64,000 nucleotides of DNA, from NCBI GenBank assembly GCA_947646735.1, contig CANTFK010000785.1:62001-126000 (forward strand), written 5' to 3'. Every line of letters starts with the position of its first letter. Position 1 is the stretch's first letter. The DNA is from Peronospora farinosa (Eukaryota; Oomycota; Peronosporomycetes; Peronosporales; Peronosporaceae). The notes below the pieces were generated by a model that saw only the letters and a program-made list of their open reading frames with translations, was not told the origin of the DNA and made no database searches. Both the position numbers and the translations under genes were made by a program. This document shows positions 21,215 to 32,235 of the stretch, in pieces.

Positions 21215-23179
21215 ATGGACATTTCAAGTGAAGTAAATGGTCATACATACTTAAAAACTGCAATGACGTCAGAAACATCCGAATTAAAGTCTTGCGTGAC
21301 GTCCACAAAAAAGCAACCGAACTTTCTGTCGGCTCTGAAAGACTCGGAATTTCGAATGTTGTTAAATGATTACATGCACGACATAACAGACGTACATCAT
21401 CACAATGAGACGGTACACTGTTTGTCCCAACGTCAGAACGAACATCAAGTAGTAAAGAACAAGCACTTTGTGCAACTTAAGCCTGGATTTGTCGTCAAGA
21501 CGACAGATGACAAGAAGCAGAAAGTTTTTATTAATGTGTGCAGTAGTGACAAGATGCAGCCACCTTTAAATACTAACGTGACGTCTAATCAACCGAGTTT
21601 ATCGTGGTATTTGCCGTATTCAATAGGAATCAAAAGACTCGAGATGGACAAAGGAGGCGTCAATGTCCCAACGTTTGACGTGTGTTTCCATCCTCAAGTT
21701 ATCGAGTTTGCAATGGCTCGAGTGGATTTTAAGCACCTGGTTATTACGACGTGCTTGAATGCAGTTGAGGATGCAATTAGAGACTCTAGATGCAAACCTA
21801 GAGCGCTACTGGCGAGAAAGTATCATATTCTTAAAGGTATCGATTACAAGTCAGGTGATCCAGTTCCAATGTGTTTAAGGAGGAAGGACTGGAAAGTTAC
21901 AGAAATGTCAAACTCTAAGACGGTGAAGGAAGTGCAGGTGAAGAACGAGACAATTGTGGATTTATCTCTAGATAATAGCACGATGTTGGACGACAAGGAG
22001 ACGATTACAGCAGCTATTGATCAAGTGGATGACTTGAAATTGACGCAGGTGGAGGAGATTGATAACAGTATTCCTTGGATAAAGAAGGTATCGAGGAATA
22101 ACTTTGATTCGAAACAAAAGCTTGAGAAATTACAGCAGAAGAAGAAGTTGGAGCACCAATTGGTATATTGCGGACGTTTCGAGCATTTTTATGACGTGCA
22201 AGCAGATCCAGACAAACAGATTTCTGAAGATGGGAATCGACCTAAAGAGTTGGTGGTCGAAGTGAATTTTCCTCTTTCTACCAGTGCCAAAGGAATTGAC
22301 TTGGATGTGAGTGAGCGGATGCTGCGACTGTCAACGGATGTTGATGTGGTTGGCGACTACGAGCCGCTGGAGCTGGTATTGCCTTTTCCGGTGGTTCAGG
22401 ACAAAGGCTGTGCCAAATTTGACCGCAAGAAACGCAAACTAGTGGTCACTTTACCAGTGCACCCTCCACCAAAGCCGAAGCCACACTCCGTTTTGTTGAT
22501 CGTTCGGGATGACGACGAGAAAGAAGAAAAGGGAAATGAACTACCTCAGAGTAAAGTGGTAACTCTTACGAGCAGTAAAGTGTTCGCACCAAAGCAAAAG
22601 AATGAGGGTCAAAATAATTCGCTTGTGCGAAGAGATACTACACTAATAGTAGCAAGTGACTCGCAGGCGATGGCACAGAATCAGCGTAAGACTCAACGAC
22701 ACCCTTTAACGGCAGTAACGCGTTCGTCGCAAGCTGTAATGGCTGAGCTAGCTGCAATCAAGGACGACGTTTCTGATAATCTGCCACCGCTAAAGAGCTG
22801 TGGCGGCGAAGAGATTGACACAGCGGAACTTTGTGCTGAAGAAACGGACTTCTCTTTAGGTATGTCAGCATCTATTGAGTCTGCATCTACAACCGTCGTG
22901 GATCCCATCAAGCCGCCTTTCGAGACTCACATTACTTTGAAGTGTCTGTCATACATCGTTAGTGTGGCTGGCATTGACTCGACGAGCGTGAAACTTACGC
23001 TTCCGTCAAATTGTTCGCTGCGCCTTCAATTTTTAGACAGCGACAAGCAAGTGTATGAGTTGCATGTCGCTATCTTACCAGTCGATATTGATCCGTCCAC
23101 CGCTGAATTTGACGTGGCTAGTGAGAATATGGTGGTCATTCTTCACAAAAAATATGCAGCAATAGCTTCCGCAGCTTGA
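21215..23179 (+). CDS. Kintoun/DNAAF2-like PIH1-domain protein (dynein arm pre-assembly)
   Basis: 654 residues, intronless. Residues about 75-235 form a PIH1 domain (KNKHFVQLKPGFVVKTT, KVFINVCSSD, WYLPYSIG, VPTFDVCFHP, ALNAVED-type helix). Residues about 335-425 form a CS-like domain (ELVVEVNFPLSTSAKGIDLDV, LRLSTDVDV, YEPLELVLPFPV, KFDRKKRKLVVTLPV). A third beta-rich segment lies at 575-640. This architecture fits DNAAF2/Kintoun, which with HSP90/R2TP-like chaperones assembles axonemal dynein arms in the cytoplasm. PIH1D1/2 proteins are shorter. Retention implies a motile flagellum in the life cycle. It is longer in the middle through a polar linker. Confidence 0.8.
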   Translation: MDISSEVNGHTYLKTAMTSETSELKSCVTSTKKQPNFLSALKDSEFRMLLNDYMHDITDVHHHNETVHCLSQRQNEHQVVKNKHFVQLKPGFVVKTTDDKKQKVFINVCSSDKMQPPLNTNVTSNQPSLSWYLPYSIGIKRLEMDKGGVNVPTFDVCFHPQVIEFAMARVDFKHLVITTCLNAVEDAIRDSRCKPRALLARKYHILKGIDYKSGDPVPMCLRRKDWKVTEMSNSKTVKEVQVKNETIVDLSLDNSTMLDDKETITAAIDQVDDLKLTQVEEIDNSIPWIKKVSRNNFDSKQKLEKLQQKKKLEHQLVYCGRFEHFYDVQADPDKQISEDGNRPKELVVEVNFPLSTSAKGIDLDVSERMLRLSTDVDVVGDYEPLELVLPFPVVQDKGCAKFDRKKRKLVVTLPVHPPPKPKPHSVLLIVRDDDEKEEKGNELPQSKVVTLTSSKVFAPKQKNEGQNNSLVRRDTTLIVASDSQAMAQNQRKTQRHPLTAVTRSSQAVMAELAAIKDDVSDNLPPLKSCGGEEIDTAELCAEETDFSLGMSASIESASTTVVDPIKPPFETHITLKCLSYIVSVAGIDSTSVKLTLPSNCSLRLQFLDSDKQVYELHVAILPVDIDPSTAEFDVASENMVVILHKKYAAIASAA

Positions 23180-23738
23180 TGCTCTTGCAAAGAACCAACT
23201 TCTGAACCAGCAGGATATATGATATCTATTCACTTCAAGATGAGTAGAACAAAGCGTTCGTTTCTGTCTAGCTACGGGTGAATTAGCTCAAGTGAAGACT
23301 GCATCGCCTGACCCATGATAACATCAAACGCAGTCATGTTGACCAGCAAATGACGACACCTCAAGATCAACTTTACATCTGAAGCAATTGACAACAGCGA
23401 TTGTCACTCGCAAAGTCTTCCATGATGAGAGAGCCCCATACTTCTGCTTGATCTCGTGTTGCGGTCCAGTGAAACTTTAGAATGTTGTGCGAGTGCCGGG
23501 CAAGTAGCTATCTTCACATCATCTCCAGCTGATATTTTCAATAGCAGGGGCTCTGTGAAAACATCATTTAACTGTTCTCAAGCAGGGGTATATGTGTGAG
23601 TCGAACAACATCGGAATTTACTTGTCTGGTAGGCACAACTCTGCTTTCAGCATTCACTAAGCGTGAGCAACAGACACATCTAAGCAACACAGCAGATAGC
23701 AAAACGTGTAATCTATTCACCTGAAGTCCTGTATGGAC
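23180..23738. other. Convergent intergenic region
   Basis: Lies between the 3' ends of the DNAAF2-like and WDR75-like genes. Nothing recognised. Confidence 0.5.
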
Positions 23739-26380
23739 TTACACCCGACGCGCCTTAGTGTTGCGGAATGTCTCCAGCAGCTTGGAATATGTCTCCTGCT
23801 GTAGCTCTGGATTGGCCAGGTCCTTCTCTACCTGGAGCTTCATGCGCTTGCGCTGCTCACTATTCTCGTTGACTGGAAGATCCAACGGGACCTGCTGCTG
23901 CTGTTGCTGAAGCTGCTTCTTGCGCCGTTTATTCTTTTTCGTCTGGGGGCCAGTTGCTTCATCAATTGCATTCTTGGAGGTCTTGCCACTCTCTGCGACC
24001 TGATGCGGCTTTGGCAGCATTGTATCCATAAAAGATCTGTACAAAGCCGTCATTGACGGTAGTACGTGAGCCGGCGCATCGAACAGACTGCTAGCCGCCG
24101 ATCCATTGCCAGTTGTACTGCTTTGCCCAACGTATTTGCTTTGTGTGGCTTTCTTCTGTGAATCACCACCACCACTGGCGGTATTGTAGATAGCGCTTAG
24201 TGCCTTGGTTTCCTGTTCGCCTGTCTTGGACGCGAAACGAACAACGGCAGCAACGTGGGCCTGCTTGCGACGTACGGCGTTCAACGACCTGGCGTTAGGT
24301 CCATCCAGTCTCCAGATTCCTGTATTGTTATCGACAAGAACGATGTCTCCAGTGCCGGGGTGAAAGCCAGCGCTCCACACCATCCTGTCGAAATTTACAA
24401 CACGCACGCACGACGGCACAGGCGTCTGAGGATCAAAGACAAGCACCAAAGTTTTCTTCTTTGACTTTTCATTCACAGGCATCCAGACCAAAAAGCGTTC
24501 ATGCAGGGCATCTTCGGCAACAACAGCATTTTTACGCACAGTGTAACGCCACCAAAGGGACAGGGACAACAGGTTCCAAACCTGCACTTGGTTGTTTGTT
24601 ACCACCACGACAAAAGGCGAATTGACGCCTGGGAACACAATCTGCTTAATCTTCTGACCATCAGCCGAAGGAAATACACGACGCAAAGTGTGTGTCGTAA
24701 TGTCCCAAAGAGTAAGTTTGTTTCCGTAGGCCACAGCAAGCAATGAACCATCACGTGCAAAACCAATTGCCGTAATTGGTTCCTCACGAAAGCGAACAAC
24801 TGACTGGCAGTGCCACGACGCACCACCTGCCTCAGTTACCGACTTCTGCCACACCTTAAAGTCACCCTGGTCATCAGCTGTCACTACGCAGTCGCTATCA
24901 ACCATAGGGGAGAATGCCACACTCGTAACACAAGCGCGACCATGAGGCGCATCGACCGCCGTATTCACAAAGAACGAGCCGTCCACACGACGCGTCCAAA
25001 ACCGCAAAGCCTGCTCGCCGCCCTTCTCCATTGTAGTTGGTGCGTGAAGCGTCACAAGGTCACCACCACGGGAGCTGAAGCATGAGTGCGATGCCAGCAG
25101 TGTTGGTAGTACCTCGTCTTCCGTGCGCGTTACCTGGTTCCGCTCCGAGAGCAAAAGCGTCTGCAACACACGGTCAGTAAACGGTTCATAAAACTGCAAG
25201 ACACCAGCACCCGACGATCCATTCATCACCAGAGCTTTAGAGACCGGATCTACCACCAATTGACGAGTCGGCAGTGAGTCGGCAGCCGACCTCCCACCAC
25301 GAGCTAATCCACGTGCCTCCCACTCTTGTTCACGTGTCACTGGATTGTATTGAAAGAGAACATTGTCTGCAAGACCCACGACATACACTCCTCCATCCTT
25401 TCGAGGTGCAATGACCTCAACAGGTGCTGGAAGACGTGGCAAATAGGACCGACGACCTGTTTCCAATTGCCACGTTACCAGCACACATTCTTCACCACCA
25501 GACAGCAAAAATTGACCGTCATTTGAGTACTGAATACAATGCACAGCATGTGAGTGCCAGTGCATCATCGCAGCCGCCGAGGTGGCTATTGATTGTCCAG
25601 TCTGTTCATGTCGATCATAGAGAAAAATCTGTCCCATCTTGTCACCAATTGCAAACTTTCTTTCAACGGGATTCACCGCCACACACGTCACATGACGAAG
25701 ATGTTTAAACTTCTGTTGCACATAAACTCGATTGCTTGAATCTATAGCTCCTGGTTGATAATGTAGCCATAATGTAATGATAGTCCGACCAGCAGCTATA
25801 ATGACGTAATCTCCTGGAACAGCATCATTGGCTTCCTTTTGAGGCTGTACGTAACTTTGCAAAGCAGCAGCTTGAAATACTTTATCATATTGAAATAACA
25901 TACGCCCCTTTTTTTCTTCTTGAGACTAAATTCCAATAAACACCATCTGTTTTTATCACTTTTGACAATTAATAATAATTGCGAGGGACTTGTGAGACTT
26001 GATGCCATCCACAGAACAGGTGTTTGTATGTTCATTTCAATCAATGGCTTTTGTTCCACAAAATCCCAGAGGAGAATGTAGCCATCTTGATACGCAGCCA
26101 AGAGTTGAAGGGCATTGTGTGGATGTAACGCCAACGCACAGACTTGACTGGAACTTGTGACACGTGTACATTCGTGCAACATGCGCCCACTTTTGGCGTG
26201 CAACACACGAACAACATGCGCCTGACGTTGAAAGACGTAACGACCATCAGCTGAGTATACAAGAGTAGCAGCTGGAAGTCCCACGTGGCTAGAGGATAAA
26301 GATACAGACGTTGGTGGAGGTGTGAGCAACTCAAGCTCGTGTGCTTGATCAAGTGGTGGAGACTCCAGTTCCATCGTCAT
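23739..26380 (-). CDS. WD40 protein WDR75/Utp17-like (U3 snoRNP, rRNA transcription/processing), one frameshift
   Basis: The best start is the ATG at 26380. The N-terminal WD repeats (26380 to about 25916) and the remainder (25901-23739, 720 residues) are in different frames, separated at a 7-T run on the plus strand (25909-25915). One extra A on the coding strand would join them into about 880 residues, close to WDR75 (about 830). Two beta-propellers are visible through repeats such as HWHSHAVHCIQYSNDGQFLLSGG and HGRACVTSVAFSPMVDSDCVVTADDQGDFKVWQ. The C-terminus is Lys-rich with a poly-Gln stretch and a final AELEVE-like helix, as in the family. The t-UTP subcomplex acts in the nucleolus on 18S rRNA. 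The break may be an assembly error in the homopolymer, a tiny intron or a real mutation. Confidence 0.75.
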
Positions 26381-27226
26381 AATCAGTGGTAGTAATGGCT
26401 GCAACGTTTGACTGGTGTGGTAAAACGCCCGTTTATTGGTCAAAAAGATGGGTGGAAGCGAGTAGGGACGTCTTGGTAGTCAATACAAGAGGATGTACTG
26501 GTAGTCACATACAGTCAAATGTAGCCATCTATTACATTATAATGTAGCTATATATTTGTGCACTGAGACGAGAAACACCAGCATCGATACTACGGCCTTT
26601 ACATTGAGTCGTCGGAGATCTGCATTGGTCTTTGATGTTGTCTGGGGGTAGCGTTGAAGGTCTCAGTCATCATAGCACGTAGCTAAAGGTCTGCTATATA
26701 TACACAGCAAGTTGTCGACACAAATGTCGGCATACAGCAGTCTTACAATATCAACTCATGCGTGAAAGCTGCGACAGCTACTTGTTGACAACGTAGAGCG
26801 AGCACAAAGTAAGTGTCGAGGTCGTCCATGGTTGCAATATACCATTGGAGAAAGTTTGCCTTGCTAGTGCTTTCAATAGTTGAATCATTGATGAGATACA
26901 TTTTTCGATCGACCCAAAGAGTGAAATCTAGCTCTTCATCAATATCTTACTGCCTTGGAAAGAAAGACCACAACAGCGCTGTCTCCTAAGTTGCTAGTCT
27001 ACCCATCTGTATCCTTCGCACTCCCATTTGTGTCAACAGATTGTACGTTACAGGTAGCTCACGTAACAGGAGCTCGTCATTCTATTCGAACAACGTTACG
27101 TGATCTTGAAAAGGTCTTGAACTGAATGGTGACGGTCCCACTTCAAGTTGCACCGTTACGATTAGAAGAACGAAACCATTTTCGTTACGTCTGAAGCCGA
27201 TTTGGCAATTAGGGACGCCACTTTTC
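26381..27226. other. Divergent intergenic region
   Basis: Between the WDR75-like and NAA50-like starts; a likely shared promoter zone. No gene, repeat or RNA recognised. Confidence 0.5.
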
Positions 27227-27893
27227 ATGGCAATGCAAAGCTTCGAGATGACTTTATCGTTTTGTGTAAACGCTTCTTGTTGCGTGAAGGAAAATGCTGA
27301 TGCAGATGGATCAAGACTAGTAACAACCAGGATGAAGACGGTGGATGTGGTTATCTGCCCGGTAGGTAATCACAACGTGCACCGACTACAAGAACTTAAC
27401 TTGCAGCTCTTGGCTGTGCGGTACAACTTGGCATTCTACAAAGAGGTTCTGGGTGCTCCATTGGGGTACGCTCAATTGGGTAGGAAGACAAAGTCACGTT
27501 GTTGTAACGATGGTTGTTAATGGGCTAATGATCGGTGTCCTTAGTGTGCGTCGGAGACTACGCAGCCGGAGCTATTTGCTGTCGTCGAGAACGAATGGAA
27601 GTAGGACTTGATGGTCTACAGCGAATATACCTTTTGACCTTCGGCGTCATGAACAACTATCGACGAGCTAGAATCGGTCACAATTTGTGCTACTTGACAT
27701 GTTTTGGTTCATGAAGCTCACTTGAAGCATTGTTGTGCATGCAGGTAGTCGGCTTCTTGAAGGCGTGATCGCACAGTCGATTCAAGACGGAGTGGTGCAA
27801 GTGTACCTTCACGTTCAGACCAGCAACATTGCAGCGCTGCAATTTTATCGTTCGCATGGTTTTGAAGCTACAGAGATCCTGCGCAACTACTAG
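27227..27893 (+). CDS. NAA50-like N-acetyltransferase, truncated and possibly decaying
   Basis: Spliced model: 27227-27479, 27545-27676, 27745-27893, 177 residues. The GNAT fold shows LQELNLQLLAVRYNLAFYKEVL (N-terminal substrate region), GDYAAGAICCRRE, RIYLLTFGVMNNYRRARIGSRLLEGV (acetyl-CoA loop, R-R-x-x-I-G) and VQVYLHVQTSNIAALQFYRSHGFE, matching NAA50, the catalytic subunit acetylating Met-starting N-termini and acting in sister chromatid cohesion. The family tyrosine pair before the C-terminus reads Y-stop (TAC TAG at 27888-27893), and the expected tail (KHIDPPDCYVLRRHL) is still readable past it, so the gene has lost about 16 residues. Intron 2 has a poor donor (GTCACA). A second, better preserved copy lies at 29499-30389. 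Confidence 0.68.
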
Positions 27894-28061
27894 AAGCACA
27901 TCGATCCACCAGATTGTTACGTCTTACGTCGACATCTGACACCGTAGCTGCTTGGCCCTAAGCTTTTAGGCGTTTTAAATTCAAACAGCACGTCTGATGA
28001 TTAATTGTTAGTCATGTACTTCCTCTCTAACAGCAGCAACGGACCGTGAGCACTCATATAA

Positions 28062-29369
28062 TCATGCTGTGGCCCCTGCCTCGATTTTTCGACGCTTTGA
28101 GTCGTCTTGCTTTGACGCCTGACGCTCCGAGCTGAATGCAATTGCCTCGGGTAGTTGGAACGAAATGCATACCATAACCTTCTTGGGGGCTACGTCACGT
28201 ACGAGGTGAAACGTCGTTCTTTCCAAGTCCAGCTTGCCGCCCATGATCTTTTCAGCGCGCTACAAAGACATTAACACATCAAATAAGAATCGCGGCCCAT
28301 TTCAATTGCGTGAATGAGATCTACTTCTCACCTCCTTCACGTCCTTCTGGACGTCATCGGCATTGGAGAAGCAGTAGCAGTATATGTACGGGAGCTCGCC
28401 TTCCCAGTAATCAAATTGTCCAGGAAACGCATCCAGGAACTCGAGTGCAATAGCTGGCAGATTCATAAGCACTTGTGTAAACTGCTTCTTTTCGTTCAGC
28501 AGCTTGGCCAAAAATTCCCGGCCGTCCAGATTGTAGGGCGTAACGAGATTCTCCACCTTGTTTAACGCAATATTTTCCTTTAAATAATGGTAACTTCTCG
28601 GATTCAGGTCATTTGCATACACCTTGCTGCCATTTATAGCCACAGGAACAGCAAAAGGGCCGATGCCACACATCATATCGCACACTACGTCAGTAGGTTT
28701 AATGCGACGGATGATCCGCAGATGCTCCTGTTGCAGTCGTGAGTTCCAGTAGACCTGTGCGTAGTTAAACTTAAACACAGCCTTGCTCTCTCGCACCTCG
28801 ACCTCCATATCATTGTCCCCAGCCAGGACTTCCATCGGGAATGTCCGAAACTTGGTCTCAATGTTGTCTGTCTTGTTCACGACGGTCCGGATCTGTGCAT
28901 TCTTGTCCAAAATGACCTGTCCAATGACGTTCTTGTACGGCAATTGATTGTCTCTTAAGTTCAAGTGGGCAATGTGTCCGACTGTCTCAAAGGAGCTCGG
29001 AATGTCCATACCCTTGGGCAATAGCTCGCTTAAAACCTGGTCCACTGCATAGTAGCTATAATCCAGCTCAATGGCGTGGTTTACAAAAGATAGACTTTCC
29101 TGCTTTAGAAACCTCACGAGGTCTTTATTTAAAGGCCAAAGAGTCTCAATGTCCGTCACTTTTGCATTGAGCAAGATCAATTTACTGCTTGAGTTCTTGT
29201 ATGGGTCTGGATTAGTCGGATCCGGGACGACGTTACGCAATCGCGGTAAATTAAGTAAATGACCATGGAGCTTTTTTACTACACATCCAATTTTCTTGGC
29301 TTCCACACGCACGCCAATGACTTTCAGCGTCTTTTTGAATAGATTCTTGTCCAGTAATGGCTTGGACAT
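28062..29369 (-). CDS. TRM5: tRNA (guanine(37)-N1)-methyltransferase TRM5
   Basis: Two exons, 29369-28332 and 28259-28062, joined by a 72-bp intron (donor GTGAGA, acceptor TAG), 411 residues. The enzyme methylates G37 next to the anticodon to prevent frameshifting. The N-terminal D1-like domain (GVRVEAKKIGCVVKKLHGHLL) is followed by HIAHLNLRDNQLPYKNVIGQVILDKN, the conserved TRM5 block with the N-L-R-D signature; VYWNSRLQQEHLRI; the SAM-binding DVVCDMMCGIGPFAVP; and MNLPAIALEFLDAF, in which N-L-P replaces the usual NPP-like motif. Exon 2 supplies the final strands (FHLVRDVAPKKVMVCISFQLP). The ATG at 29369 is chosen because the longer frame upstream has no ATG. A partial copy of the N-terminal domain sits in the next gene. 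Confidence 0.88.
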
Positions 29370-29498
29370 GATGTTGCAATTGGAAGCTCCTACGAATATT
29401 GATGGCCATTTATTGTTAGTGTGGTACACATGACAACGTGGGGTGGTATACCTAAGCTGAAGTATTCATGGCTACATCTAGAATGCATGTCATCATCG

Positions 29499-30389
29499 TC
29501 ATGTAGTCGCATGGAGCTGCAGTCGCAGTACGAAACAATGCGGCGGATGAATTTCCGGATAGTAATTGTGCATGAACTTGACGAATTTAAAGCCACGTGC
29601 AAAGTAAAAGTGCAGGGCAGCCTTGTTGCAACTCTGGACGTGGAGATACACATATGCAAGCTGGTCCTTGCGAGCCTGTGAGATGACGCTTTCAAGCAGT
29701 AAAGTGCCTATGATAAACGAAAGCAGCAGCAAACAACAATGTCAGAAGTCAATGATTCACGTCGGACTGTACATACTGCACCAAGAGCCCTACCTAATTT
29801 AGAGCGGCGATATTCTTGCAACACTCCAAGCGTTAGAATACACAGACGAAAACGACGTTTTTTCAAGATCTTGACATCTTCCAGCTCGCAACATATTGCA
29901 CCAATAGCATCTCCATTAGCTGTGTAAGCTGCAGAAAAATGCATGAGCTAAAGTAAACACTCGGTCACTTTATTACAACGTACCAAGTTTGCAATATCCT
30001 TCAGGTGCATCTGCCACATATTCGTAAAATGCATTGTTGTATTTGATAGGAAACAGCTTTTCGTTCATCTTATAGAGTTCTTGTACATTACTATCGTCAA
30101 TGGGAAGAAAAGTGACATCTTCAATTGCCAATTGATGCAATTTACTTCTTCTACTTGTCGTATGAGTCTTCGTATCATTAAGATTATCATTGCCATCCAT
30201 TTGCAGTCGATAAGATCTACTACTGAGGCTTTTAGTAGGCAACTGCTTCTCAAGTGTCTCTGGACTACACACTTTCGTGCTCAATCGCACAAATTTCATC
30301 CTATTTTTCTCTAGATTGGGCACTAGATTGTATAACTTTGGCATGTTTAATAGATGACAATGCACCCTTTTGATTACTTTACCAGCCAT
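29499..30389 (-). CDS. Chimeric protein: TRM5 N-terminal fragment fused to an NAA50-like acetyltransferase
   Basis: Spliced model: 30389-29984, 29928-29794, 29707-29499, 249 residues, with all splice phases consistent (donors GTACGT and GTAGGG; acceptors CAG and TAG). Residues 1-55 (VHCHLLNMPKLYNLVPN, then FVRLSTKVCSPETLEKQL) mirror the D1 region of the adjacent TRM5 (LHGHLLNLPRLRNVVPD ... ILLNAKVTDIETLWPL). From about 85 onward the protein is NAA50-like GNAT: VQELYKMNEKLFPIKYNNAFY, GDAIGAICCELED, CILTLGVLQEYRRSKLGTLLLE (acetyl-CoA loop), YVYLHVQSCNKAALHFYFARGFKFV and HNYYPEIHPPHCFVLRL with the tyrosine pair intact. Further TRM5-like sequence lies upstream (30410-30515) but has an in-frame TGA, so I start at the ATG at 30389. 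Which promoter drives it is unclear. Confidence 0.7.
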
Positions 30390-30585
30390 AGTGACGACGT
30401 ACCTATAGTATGATCTTGTAGCATGATAGTACCACAAGAACTTTACTCCAATCAAAACACGATGTCTGTCTAAAGTACGACTTCTTTCATCCAATCATAT
30501 TTGTTTTTCAGTCATCCAAGTAGCCATTTGTCAATTAGCGGTCTGCCACGCAAGCGTCATTAGGAAATCCAATATTGTAGCCATT

Positions 30586-32073
30586 ATGAACGCTGTAGTA
30601 TCCCTTGCCAAGCCAACAGCGGCCCCCACGCTCTTCCGTCGTAACCGCATCCGTGTCAAGGAGTTATTGAAAAGCGGTATGAAGTTGGAGGGGGAGACGC
30701 TCACGGTGAAAGGCTGGGCAAAGACTCTGCGAGAGGCTGGAGCTGGTGCCTTTGCGTTCCTAGAGCTCAACGACGGTTCGTGCTTTGCTGGCGTCCAGTG
30801 CGTCATCAACAAGGAAGAGACAGTGGGATTTGCTGACGCAATTGCGTCTGGCGGTGTTGGTGCTAGTTTTAGCGTGGAAGGCGTCGTCGTCAAGTCGCCA
30901 GCCAAGGGCCAAGAGATTGAGCTGAAAGCTGCCAAAGTCATGGTCTATGGCGGCGTTCCTGATAGTGCCACGTATCCCATGAGCAAGAAGCGCCACACGT
31001 TGGAACATTTGCGAGCTCACGCGCACTTGCGTCCACGCTCCAACATTCACGGCGCCGCAATGCGTGTCCGTAACGCTATGGCTTTTGCCACCCACGAGTT
31101 CTTTAATCAGCGTGGCTTCCTCTACATCCACACTCCTATTATCACAGAGTCAGATTGTGAAGGAGCTGGAGAGATGTTTAGTGTGACCACGTTGCTCAGC
31201 CAACACCCGGACGGCAAATTGCCGCTCACAAAGGAGAACAAGGTCGATTACACCAAGGACTTTTTCGACCGTCCGTCGTTCCTTAGTGTGTCTGGCCAGC
31301 TTAATGTTGAGACACACTGTTGTGCCCTCTCGGACGTGTACACGTTCGGTCCGACGTTTCGTGCCGAGAACTCGAACACGTCTCGTCATCTTGCTGAGTT
31401 CTGGATGATTGAGCCTGAAATTGCCTTTGCAGACCTCAAGGATGACATTGATCTGGCTGAGGATTATCTGAAGCACTGCGTGCAGTACGCTCTGGACCAT
31501 TGCCTTGAGGATTTGGAGTTTTTCGGCAAGAATATCGAGAAGAACTTGCTCGAGCGTCTTGCAGCTACTGTCGAGTCGCCGTTTGTGCGCATCTCGTACA
31601 CGGACGCCGTGGAGCTGCTACTTAAGCCAGAGCATTTGAAAAAGGGAAATTTTTCTGTCAAGCCTGTCTGGGGGACTGACTTTGGCTCGGAGCACGAGCG
31701 GTACTTGACTGAAGTGGTTTACAAGAAGCCGGTCGTGATCTTTGACTACCCAAAGGAATTTAAAAGCTTTTACATGCGTCTAAATGATGACGGCAAGACC
31801 GTTGCTGCTGCTGATGTGCTAGTGCCTAACGTGGGTGAAATCATCGGTGGATCGGCACGTGAGGAGCGTCTGGATGTACTGGAAAGCCGCATCCGAGAGT
31901 CTGGTGCAAACCCGGAAGAGTACAAGTGGTACCTTGAGCTGCGGAAATACGGCTCAGTGCCTCACGCTGGTTTTGGTCTCGGCTTTGAGCGTCTTATTCG
32001 TTACGTGACTGGTATTGAAAACATTCGTGATGTGATTCCATTCCCACGATGGCCTGGCAATGCCTCCTTTTAA
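30586..32073 (+). CDS. Asparaginyl-tRNA synthetase
   Basis: 495 residues, intronless. An N-terminal OB-fold anticodon-binding domain (about 38-125; VKGWAKTLREAG, FLELNDGS) precedes the class II catalytic core: motif 1 region with AFATHEFFNQRGFLYIHTPIIT, motif 2 FRAENSNTSRHLAEFWMIEPE (about 258-280; read here with the Asn-type signature), and motif 3 GFGLGFERLIRYVTG (about 462-476), ending IPFPRWPGNASF. It charges tRNA-Asn. The compact form without a eukaryote-specific N-terminal extension resembles bacterial or organelle-type AsnRS. The first 20 residues are basic and hydroxylated and could be a mitochondrial presequence, but dual or cytosolic use cannot be excluded. Confidence 0.93.
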   Translation: MNAVVSLAKPTAAPTLFRRNRIRVKELLKSGMKLEGETLTVKGWAKTLREAGAGAFAFLELNDGSCFAGVQCVINKEETVGFADAIASGGVGASFSVEGVVVKSPAKGQEIELKAAKVMVYGGVPDSATYPMSKKRHTLEHLRAHAHLRPRSNIHGAAMRVRNAMAFATHEFFNQRGFLYIHTPIITESDCEGAGEMFSVTTLLSQHPDGKLPLTKENKVDYTKDFFDRPSFLSVSGQLNVETHCCALSDVYTFGPTFRAENSNTSRHLAEFWMIEPEIAFADLKDDIDLAEDYLKHCVQYALDHCLEDLEFFGKNIEKNLLERLAATVESPFVRISYTDAVELLLKPEHLKKGNFSVKPVWGTDFGSEHERYLTEVVYKKPVVIFDYPKEFKSFYMRLNDDGKTVAAADVLVPNVGEIIGGSAREERLDVLESRIRESGANPEEYKWYLELRKYGSVPHAGFGLGFERLIRYVTGIENIRDVIPFPRWPGNASF

Positions 32074-32235
32074 GCGTACGGCTAGTGAGTGAGTGATCCG
32101 AACCTCGTAAACAATCTAGACTGTGACGATCAATACTTTTAGTTTCGTATATGTCTTGTTAAGTACGATTGTGATTAGCATAGCCAATCATGTTCTGATA
32201 GTAAAATCAAGAGAAAAAAGTTTACAGGTGGAGCT

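Noticed and set aside
25796..26443. Use of the full open frame to 26443 as the WDR75 start
   Set aside because: The frame begins with TTG; the first in-frame ATG is at 26380.
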